Source: Membranipora membranacea (Eukaryota; Bryozoa; Gymnolaemata; Cheilostomatida; Membraniporidae). From it: a DNA stretch of 64,000 nt. Below, in pieces: positions 53,015-62,940 of this stretch. The DNA lies in assembly GCA_914767715.1 (NCBI GenBank), contig OU612071.1:16426948-16490947 (forward strand). The letters run 5' to 3'. Positions within the stretch are counted from its first letter, which is position 1. Every line of letters begins with the position of its first letter. The position numbers and the translations under genes are program-made. The notes beneath the pieces are model-generated. The model was not told where the DNA came from, did no database searches, and saw only the letters and a list, made by a program, of their open reading frames with translations.

Positions 53015-56000
53015 TATCGATTTTTGTCGATTTTTTGCAAATTACCTAGATCGAAAACGCATCGTCACAGGGAGCTAATATTTTAGATGAGATATAGGGA
53101 CATCATCGCGAACTTCAAAACAGAGATTCAAACGTTTCTAAGATAGTAAAGAATTCTGCCCAATTATTGGCTATTTTCCCCATGACCGTACCTATCGATT
53201 TTTGTCGATTTCTTGCAAAATACCTAGATAGAAAGCGCATCGTCACAGGGAGCAAATATTTTAGATGAGATATAGGGACATCATCGCGAACTTCAAAACA
53301 GAGATTCAAACGTTTCTAAGATAGTAAAGAATTCTGCCCAATTATTGGCTATTTTCCCCATGACCGTACCTATCGATTTTTGTCGATTTCTTGCAAAATA
53401 CCTAGATAGAAAACGAATCGTCACAGGGAGCCAATATTTTAGATGAGATATAGGGACGTCATTGAGAACTTCAAAACAGAGCCCATCGTCACAGGGAGCT
53501 AATATTTTAGATGAGATATAGGGACATCAATGCGGACCTCAAAACAGAGTTTCTAGCGTTTCTGAGCTAGTAAAGAATTCTGCCCAATTATTGGCTAATT
53601 TCCCAAGGACCGTACCTATCGATTTTTGTCGATTTCTTGCAAAATACCTAGATAGAAAACGCATCGTCACAGGGAGCTAATATGTTATATGAGATATAGG
53701 GACGTCATTGCGAACCTCAAAAGAGAGTTTCAAGCGTTTCTAAGCGAGTGTAGAATCTTGCCCAATTATTGGCTAATTTCCCAAGGACCGTAAATATCGA
53801 TTTTTGTCGATATCTTGCAAAATACCTAGATAGAAAACGCATTGTTACAGGGAGCTAATATTTTAAATGAGATATAGAGACATCATTGCGAACCTCAAAA
53901 CAGAGTATCAAGCATTTCTAAGCTAGTAAAGAATTCTGCCCTATTATTGGCTATTTTCCCCAGGACCGTACCTATCGATTTTTGTCGATTTCTTGCAAAA
54001 TACCTAGATAGAAAACGAATCGTCACAGGGAGCCAATATTTTAGATGAGATATAGGGACATCATTGCGAACTTCAAAACAGAGTTTCAAACGTTTCTAAG
54101 ATAGTAAAGAATTCTGCCCAATTATTGGCTATTTTCCCCAGGACCGTACCTATCGATTTTTGTCGATTTCTTGCAAAATACCTAGATCGAAAACGCATCG
54201 TCGCAGGGAGCTAATATTTTAGATGAGATATAGGGACGTCATTGCGAACTTCAAAACACAGTTTCAAACGATTCTAAGCTAGTAAAGAATTCTGCCTAAT
54301 TATTGGCTATTTTCCCAAGGACCGTACCTATCGATTTTTGTCGATTTCTTGCAAAATACCTCGATAGAATACGCATCGTCACAGGGAGCTAATATTTTAT
54401 ATGAGATATAGGGACGTCATTTCGAACCTCAAAACAGAGTTTCAAGCGTTTCTAAGCGAGTAAAGAAATCTGCCCAATTATTGGCTAATTTCCCCAGGAC
54501 TGTACCTATCGATTTGCGTCGATTTCTTGCAAAAAACCTCAATAGAATACGCATGGTCACAGGGAGCTAATATTTTATATGAGATATAGGGTCGTCATTG
54601 CAAACCTCACAAGAGAGTCTCAAGCGTTTCTAAGCGAGTAAAGAATTCTGCCCAATTATTTGCTAATTTCCCCAGGACCGTACCTATCGATTTTTGTCGA
54701 TTTCTTGCAAAATACCTCAATAGAATACGCATCGTCAATGGGAGCTAATATTTTATATGAGATATAGGGACGTCATTGCGAACCTCAAAAGAGAGTTTCA
54801 AGCGTTTCAAAGCAAGTAAAGAATTCTGCCGAATTATTTGCTAATTTCCCCAGGACCGTACCTATCGATTTTTGTCGATTTTTTGCAAAATACCTCGATA
54901 GAATGCGCATCGTCACAGGGAGCTAATAATCTATATTAGATATAGGGAGATCATTTCGAACCTCAAAACATAATTTCAAGCGTTTCTAAGCGAGTAAAGA
55001 ATTCTGCCCAATTATTTGCTGATTTCCCCAGGACCGTACCTATCGATTTTTGTCGATTTCTTGCAAAATCCCTCGACAGAATACGCATCGTCACAGGGAG
55101 CTAATATTTTATATGAGATATAAAGACGTCATTGCGAACCTCAAAACACAGTTTCAAGCGTTTCTAAGCGAGTATAGAATTCTGCTCAATTACTGGCTAA
55201 TTTTCCCAAGACCGTACCTATCGATTTTTGTCAAATTCTTGCACAATACCTCGATAGAATCCGCATCGTCACAGGGAGATAATTTTTTATATGAGCTAGA
55301 GGGATGTCATTGCAAACCTCAAAAAAAGAGTTTCAAGCGTTTTTAAGCAGTATAGAATTCTGCCCAATTATTGGCTAATTTCCCCAGGACCGAACCTATC
55401 GATTTTTGTCGATTTTTTGCAAAATACCTAGATCGAAAACGCATCGTCACAGGGAGCTAATATTTTAGATGAGATATAGGGACGTCATTGCGAACTTCAA
55501 GACAGAGTTTCAAACGTTTCAAAGCAAGTAAATATTTCTGCCCAATTATTGGCTATTTTCCCCAGGACCGTACCTATCGATTTTTGTCGATTTCTTGCAA
55601 AATACCTAGATAGAAAACGAATCGTCACAGGGAGCTAATATTTTAGATGAGATATAGGGACATCATTGCGAACTTCAAAACAGAGTTTCAAACGTTTCTA
55701 AGCTAGTAAAGAATTCTGCCAAATTATTGGCTATTTTCCCCAGGACCGTACCTATCGATTTTTGTCGATTTCTTGCAAAATACCTAGATCGAAAACGCAT
55801 CGTCACAGGGAGCTAATATTTTAGATGAGATATAGGGCTGTCATTGAGAACTTCAAAACAGAGCCCATTGTCACAGGGAGCTAATATTTTAGATGAGATA
55901 TAGGGACATCAATGCGGACCTCAAAACAGAGTTTCTAGCATTTCTAAGCTAGTAAAGAATTCTGCCCAATTATTTGCTAATTTCCCCAGGACCGTACCTA

Positions 56001-56771
56001 TCGATTTTTGTCGATTTCTTGCAAAATACCTAGATCGAAAACGCATCGTCACAGGGAGCTAATATTTTAGATGAGATATAGAGACATCATTGCGAACCTC
56101 AAAACAGAGTTTCAAACGTTTCTAAGCTAGTAAAGAATTCTTCCCAATTATTGACTTATTTCCCAAGGACCGTACCTATCGATTTTTGTCGAATTTTTGC
56201 AAAATTCCTAGATAGAAAACGCATCGTAACAGGGAGCTAATATTTTAGATGAGATATAGGGACGTCATTGAGAACTTCAAAACAGAGCCCATCGTCACAG
56301 GGAGCTAATATTTTAGATGAGATATAGGGACATCAATGCGGACCTCAAAACAGAGTTTCTAGCGTTTCTAAGCTAGTAAAGAATTCTGCCCAATTATTGG
56401 CTAATTTCCCAAGGACCGTACCTATCGATTTTTGTCGATTTCTTGCAAAATACCTAGATAGAAAACGCATCGTCACAGGGAGCTAATATGTTATATGAGA
56501 TATAGGGACGTCATTGCGAACCTCAAAAGAGAGTTTCAAGCGTTTCTAAGCGAGTGTAGAATCTTGCCCAATTATTGGCTAATTTCCCAAGGACCGTAAA
56601 TATCGATTTTTGTCGATATCTTGCAAAATACCTAGATAGAAAACGCATTGTTACAGGGAGCTAATATTTTAAATGAGATATAGAGACATCATTGCGAACC
56701 TCAAAACAGAGTATCAAGCATTTCTAAGCTAGTAAAGAATTCTGCCCAATTATTGGCTAATTTCCCCAGGA

Positions 56772-56791
56772 CCCGTACCCGTACCCGTACC
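56772..56791 (+). repeat. Hexanucleotide micro-expansion (CCCGTA)x3, copy 2
   Basis: Identical to the expansion 3777 bp upstream and in the same monomer context (TTTTTTGCAAATTACC follows). It therefore existed before the 3777-bp duplication. Confidence 0.95.
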
Positions 56792-56863
56792 TATCGATTT
56801 TTGTCGATTTTTTGCAAATTACCTAGATCGAAAACGCATCGTCACAGGGAGCTAATATTTTAG

Positions 56864-58059
56864 ATGAGACATAGGGACGTCATTGCGAACTTCATAACAG
56901 AGTTTCAAACGTTTCTAAGATAGTAAAGAATTCTGCCCAATTATTGGCTAATTTCCCCAGGACCGTACCTATCGATTTCTGTCGATTTCTTGCAAAATAC
57001 CTAGATAGAAAACGCATCGTCACAGGGAGCTGATATTTTAGATGAGATATAAGGACATCATCGCGAACTTCCAAACAGAGTTTCAAACGTTTCTAAGATA
57101 GTAAAGAATTCTGCCCAATTATTGGCTATTTTCCCCAGGAATGTACCTATCGATTTTTGTCGATATCTTTCAAAATACCTATATAGAAAACGCATTGTTA
57201 CAGGGAGCTAATACTTAAGATGAGATATAGAGACATCATTGCGAATCTCAAAACAGAGTTTCAAGCGTTTCTAAGCTAGTAAAGATTTCTGCCCAATTAT
57301 TGGCTAATTTCCCCAAGACCGTACCTATCGATTTTGTCGATTTTTTGCAAAATACCTAGATCGAAAACGCATCGTCACAGGGAGCTAATATTAAATATGA
57401 GATATAGGGACGTCATCTCAAGCCTCAAAACAGAGTTTCAAGGGTTTCTAAGCGAGTAAAGATTTCTGCCCAATTATTTGCTAATTTCTCCAGGACCGTA
57501 CCTATCGATTTTTGTCGATTTCTTGCAAAATACCTAGATAGAAAACGAATCGTCACAGGGAGCTAATATTTTAGATGAGATATAGGGACATCATTGCGAA
57601 CTTCAAAACAGAGTTTCAAACGTTTCTAAGCTAGTAAAGAATTCTGCCCAATTATTGGCTATTTTTCCCAGGACCGTACCTATCGGTTTTTATCAATTTT
57701 TTGCAAAATACCTAGATCGAAAACGCATCGTCACAGGGAGCTAATATTTTAGATGAGCTATAGGGACGTCATTGAGAACTTCAAAACAGAGCCCATCGTC
57801 ACAGGGAGCTAATATTTTAGATGAGATATAGGGACATCAATGCGGACCTCAAAACAGAGTTTCTAGCGTTTCTAAGCTAGTAAAGAATTCTGCCCAATTA
57901 TTGGCTAATTTCCCAAGGACCGTACCTATCGATTTTTGTCGATTTCTTGCAAAATACCTAGATAGAAAACGCATCGTCACAGGGAGCTAATATTTTAGAT
58001 GAGATATAGGGACATCATCGCGAACTTCAAAACAAAGTTTCAAACGTTTCTAAGATAGT
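56864..58059 (+). repeat. Satellite mosaic related to 47.7-48.6 kb
   Basis: The monomers with GATATCTTTCAAAATACC (near 57161), GTCATCTCAAGCC (near 57411) and the truncated junction at 57791 follow the order of the 2450-bp HOR near 47.76-48.39 kb, at an offset of about 9.4 kb. Private changes include CAGGAATGTACC near 57136 and CGGTTTTTATCAATTTTTTGC near 57685. Confidence 0.65.
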
Positions 58060-58990
58060 AAAGAATTCTGCCCTATTATTGGCTATTTTCCCCAGGACCG
58101 TACCTATCGATTTTTGTCGATTTCTTGCAAAATACCTAGATAGAAAACGAATCGTCACAGGGAGCCAATATTTTAGATGAGATATAGGGACATCATTGCG
58201 AACTTCAAAACAGAGTTTCAAACGTTTCTAAGATAGTAAAGAATTCTGCCCAATTATTGGCTATTTTCCCCAGGACCGTACCTATCGATTTTTGTCGATT
58301 TCTTGCAAAATACCTAGATCGAAAACGCATCGTCGCAGGGAGCTAATATTTTAGATGAGATATAGGGACGTCATTGCGAACTTCAAAACACAGTTTCAAA
58401 CGATTCTAAGCTAGTAAAGAATTCTGCCTAATTATTGGCTATTTTCCCATGGACCGTACCTATCGATTTTTGTCGAACTCTTGCAAAATACCTCGATAGA
58501 ATACGCATCGTCACAGGGAGCTAATATTTTATATGAGATATAGGGACGTCATTGCGAACCTCAAAACAGAGTTTCAAGCGTTTCTAAGCGAGTAAAGAAA
58601 TCTGCCCAATTATTGGCTAATTTCCCCAGGACTGTACCTATCGATTTGCGTCGATTTCTTGCAAAAAACCTCAATAGAATACGCATGGTCACAGGGAGCT
58701 AATATTTTATATGAGATATAGGGTCGTCATTGCAAACCTCACAAGAGAGTCTCAAGCGTTTCTAAGCGAGTAAAGAATTCTGCCCAATTATTTGCTAATT
58801 TCCCCAGGACCGTACCTATCGATTTTTGTCGATTTCTTGCAAAATACCTCAATAGAATACGCATCGTCAATGGGAGCTAATATTTTATATGAGATATAGG
58901 GACGTCATTGCGAACCTCAAAAGAGAGTTTCAAGCGTTTCAAAGCAAGTAAAGAATTCTGCCGAATTATTTGCTAATTTCCCCAGGACCG
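58060..58990 (+). repeat. 0.93-kb patch copied from 53.93-54.86 kb
   Basis: Offsets are constant at 4132 bp: CTGCCTAATTATTGG near 54292 and 58424, CATCGTCGCAGGG, TCGATTTGCGTCG, GGGTCGTCATTGC and CGTCAATGGGAGC all recur in order. Both ends are abrupt changes of monomer type, as expected from gene conversion or unequal exchange. Confidence 0.78.
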
Positions 58991-59189
58991 TACCTATCGA
59001 TTTTTGTCGATTTTTTGCAAAATACCTAGATAGAAAACGAATCGTCACAGGGAGCCAATATTTTAGATGAGATATAGGGACATCATTGCGAACTTCAAAA
59101 CAGAGTTTCAAACGTTTCTAAGATAGTAAAGAATTCTGCACAATTATTGGCTATTTTCCCCAGGACCGTACCTATCGATTTTTTGTCGA

Positions 59190-60950
59190 ATTTTTGCAAA
59201 ATTCCTAGATAGAAAACGCATCGTAACAGGGAGCTAATATTTTAGATGAGATATAGGGACGTCATTGAGAACTTCAAAACAGAGCCCATCGTCACAGGGA
59301 GCTAATATTTTAGATGAGATATAGGGACATCAATGCGGACCTCAAAACAGAGTTTCTAGCGTTTCTAAGCTAGTAAAGAATTCTGCCCAATTATTGGCTA
59401 ATTTCCCAAGGACCGTACCTATCGATTTTTGTCGATTTCTTGCAAAATACCTAGATAGAAAACGCATCGTCACAGGGAGCTAATATTTTATATGAGATAT
59501 AGGGACGTCATTGCGAACCTCAAAAGAGAGTTTCAAGCGTTTCTAAGCGAGTAAAGAATTCTGCCCAATTATTTGCTAATTTCCCCAGGACCGTACCTAT
59601 CGATTTTTGTCGATTTCTTGCAAAATACTTCGATATAATACTTATCGTCACAGGGAGCTAATATTTTATATGAGATATAGGGACGTCAATGCGAACCTCA
59701 AAACAGAGTTTCAAGCGTTTCTAAGCGAGTGTAGAATTTTGCCCAATTATTGGCTAATTTCCCAAGGACCGTAAATATCGATTTTTGTCGATATCTTGCA
59801 AAATACCTAGATAGAAAACGCATTGTTACAGGGATCTAATATTTTAAATGAGATATAGAGACATCATTGCGAACCTCAAAACAGAGTATCAAGCATTTCT
59901 AAGCTAGTAAAGAATTCTGCCCAATTATTGGCTAATTTCCCCAGGACCGTACCTATCGATTTTTGTCGATTTTTTGCAAATTACCTAGATCGAAAACGCA
60001 TCGTCACAGGGAGCTAATATTTTAGATGAGATATAGGGACGTCATTGCGAACTTCAAAACAGAGTTTCAAACGTTTCTAAGATAGTAAAGAATTCTGCCC
60101 AATTATTGGCTAATTTCCCCAGGACCGAACCTATTGATTTTTGTCGATTTTTTGCAAAATACCTAGATCGAAAACGCATCGTCACAGGGAGCTAATATTT
60201 TAGATGAGATATAGGGACGTCATTGCGAACTTCAAAACAGAGTTTCAAACGTTTCTAAGATAGTAAAGAATTCTGCCCAATTAATGGCTATTTTCCCCAG
60301 GACCGTACCTATCGATTTTTGTCGATATCTTTCAAAATACCTAGATAGAAAACGCATTGTTACAGGGAGCTAATACTTAAGATGAGATATAGAGACATCA
60401 TTGCGAATCTCAAAACAGAGTTTCAAGCGTTTCTAAGCTAGTAAAGATTTCTGCCCAATTATTGGTAATTTCCCCAAGACCGTACCTATCGATTTTGTCG
60501 ATTTTTTGCAAAATACCTAGATCGAAAACGCATCGTCACAGGGAGCTAATATTAAATATGAGATATAGGGACGTCATCTCAAGCCTCAAAACAGAGTTTC
60601 AAGGGTTTCTAAGCGAGTAAAGATTTCTGCCCAATTATTTGCTAATTTCCCCAGGACCGTACCTATCGATTTTTGTCGCTTTCTTGCAAAATACCTAGAT
60701 AGAAAACGAATCGTCACAGGGAGCTAATATTTTAGATGAGATATAGGGACATCATTGCGAACATCAAAACAGAGTTTCAAACGTTTCTAAGATAGTAAAG
60801 AATTCTGCCCAATTATTGGCTATTTTCCCCAGGACCGTACCTATCGATTTTTGACGAATTTTTGCAAAATTCCTAGATAGAAAACGCATCGTAACAGGGA
60901 GCTAATATTTTAGATGAGATATAGGGACGTCATTGAGAACTTCAAAACAG
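59190..60950 (+). repeat. 1.76-kb patch copied from the 2450-bp HOR (46.63-48.39 kb)
   Basis: Truncated junctions 59284 and 60952 correspond to 46720 and 48390. The intervening variants match in order, including CTTCGATATAATACTTATCG, GTAAATATCG, ATCGATATCTTTC and GTCATCTCAAGCC. The spacing is two bases shorter than in the source because of ATTGGTAATTTCC near 60461. Confidence 0.75.
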
Positions 60951-61550
60951 AGCTCATCGTCACAGGGAGCTAATATTTTAGATGAGATATAGGGACATCA
61001 ATGCGGACCTCAAAACAGAGTTTCTAGCGTTTCTAAGCTAGTAAAGAATTCTGATCAATTATTGGCTAATTTCCCCAGGACCGTACCTATCGATTTTTGT
61101 CGATTTCTTGCAAAATACCTAGATAGAAAACGCATCGTCACAGGGAGCTAATATTTTAGATGAGATATAGGGACATCATCGCGAACTTCAAAACTGAGTT
61201 TCAAACGTTTCTAAGATAGTAAAGAATTCTGCCCAATTATTGGCTATTTTCCCCAGGACCGTACCTATCGATTTTTGTCGATTTCTTGCAAAATACCTAG
61301 ATAGAAAACGAATCGTCACAGGGAGCCAATATTTTAGATGAGATATAGGGACATCATTGCGAACTTCAAAACAGAGTTTCAAACGTTTCTAAGATAGTAA
61401 AGAATTCTGCCCAATTATTGGCTAAGTTCCCAAGGACCGTACCTATCGATTTTTGTCGATTTTTTGCAAAATACCTAGATCGAAAACGCATCGTCACAGG
61501 GAGCTAATATTTAAGATGAGATATAGGGACGTCATTGCGAACTACAAAAC
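60560..61550 (+). repeat. 2448-bp period repeat, first copy of the shared segment
   Basis: This segment recurs from about 63008 to the window end at an offset of 2448 bp: truncated junctions 60952/63400, ATTCTGATCAATTATTGG near 61048/63496, and CTAATATTTAAGATGAG near 61504/63952. It is a later derivative of the 2450-bp HOR type with TCTGATCAATT as its private marker. Confidence 0.78.
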
Positions 61551-62940
61551 AGAGTTTCAAACGTTTCTAAGCTAGTAAAGAATTTTTCCCAATTATTGGC
61601 TATTTTCCCCAGGACCGTACCTATCGATTTTTGTCGATTTTTTGCAAAATACCTAGATAGAAAATGCATCGTAACAGGGAGGTAATATTTTAGATGAGAT
61701 CTAGAGACATCATTGCGAACCTCAAAACAGAGTTTCAAGCGTTTCTAAGCTAGTAAAGATTTCTGCCCCATTATTGGCTAATTTCCCTAGGACCGTACCT
61801 ATCGATTATTGTCGATTTTTTGTAAAATACCTAGATCGAAAACGCATCGTCACAGGGAGCCAATATTTTAGATGAGATATAGGGACGTCATTGCGAACTT
61901 CAAAACAGAGTTTCAAACGTTTCTAAGCTTTTAAAGAATTCTGCCCAATTATTGGCTAATTTCCCCAGGACCGTACCTATCAATTTTTGTCGAATTTTTT
62001 CAAAATACCTAGATCGAAAACGTATCGTCACAGGGAGCTAATATTTTAGATGAGTTATAGAGACATCATTGCGAACCTCAAAACAGAGTTTCAAACGTTT
62101 CTAAGCTAGTAAAGAATTCTGTCCAATTATTGGCTATTTTCCCCAGGACCGTACCTATCGATTTTTGTCGATATCTTGCACAACACCTAGATAGAAAACG
62201 CATTGTTACAGGGAGCTAATATTTTAGATGAGATATAGAGACATCATTGCGAACCTCAAAACAGAGTTTCAAGCGTTTCTAAGCTAGCAAAGAATCCTGC
62301 CCAATTATTGGCTAATTTCCCTAGGACCGTACCTATCGATTTTTGTCGGTTTTTTGCAAAATACCTAGATCGAAAACACATCAACACAGGGAGCTAATAT
62401 TTTTGATGAGATATAGGGACGTCATTGCGAACTTCAAAACAGAGTTTCAAACGTTTCTAAGCTAGTAAAGAATTCTGCCCAATTATTGGCTAAGTTCCCC
62501 AGGAGCGTACCTATCGATTTTTGTCGATTTTTTGCAAAATTCCTAGATAGAAAACGCATCGTAACAGGGAGCTAATTATTTAGATGAGATATAGGGACGC
62601 CATTGCGAACTTCAAAACAGAGCCCATCGTCACAGGGAGCTAATATTTTAGATGAGATATAGAGACATCATTGCGAACCTGAAAACAGAGTTTCAAGCGT
62701 TTCTAAGCTGGTAAAGAATTCTGCCCAATTATTGGCTAATTTCCCCAGGACCGTACCTATCGATTATGTCGATATTTTGCAAAATACCTAGATCGAAAAC
62801 GCATCGTCACAGGGAGATAATATTATAGATAAGATATAGGGACGTCATTGCGAACTTCAAAACGGAGTTTCAAACGTTTCTAAGCTGGTAAAGATTTCTG
62901 CCCAATTATTGGCTAATTTCCCCAGGACCGTACCTATCGA
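61551..62940 (+). repeat. Divergent satellite patch carrying a left-domain junction
   Basis: Monomers here have many private changes: GAATTTTTCCCAATT near 61581, GCCCCATTATTGG near 61765, AAGCTTTTAAAG (a HindIII site) near 61926, CACAACACCTAG near 62178 and ATCAACACAGGG near 62381. The truncated junction at 62632 is preceded by TAATTATTTAG and GACGCCATTGCG, the haplotype of the left half of the window and otherwise absent to the right of 37 kb. Confidence 0.7.

Larger units (their letters stand above)
49410..56863 (+). repeat. 3777-bp segment duplicated in tandem (49410-53186 and 53187-56863)
   Basis: All landmarks keep an offset of 3777 bp: truncated junctions 49704/53481, 52086/55863 and 52510/56287; GAAAGCGCATCG at 49454/53231; and the CCCGTA expansion at 52995/56772. 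Only scattered differences are visible, for example GAGTTTTAAACG near 50307 against GAGTTTCAAACG, and TCAAGGGTTTC near 51020 against TCAAGCGTTTC. The last 100 bp of copy 1 are replaced by the beginning of a copy-2-like monomer. Confidence 0.87.

Noticed and set aside
42677-55346. Plus-strand open frames of 67-101 codons near 42.7, 49.2, 51.3 and 55.0 kb
   Set aside because: They also start at TTG (in TTTTTGTCGATTTC) and run through nearly two monomers only because CTCGACAG replaces CTAGATAG and removes a stop. They are satellite sequence with no codon pattern or domain that I recognise.
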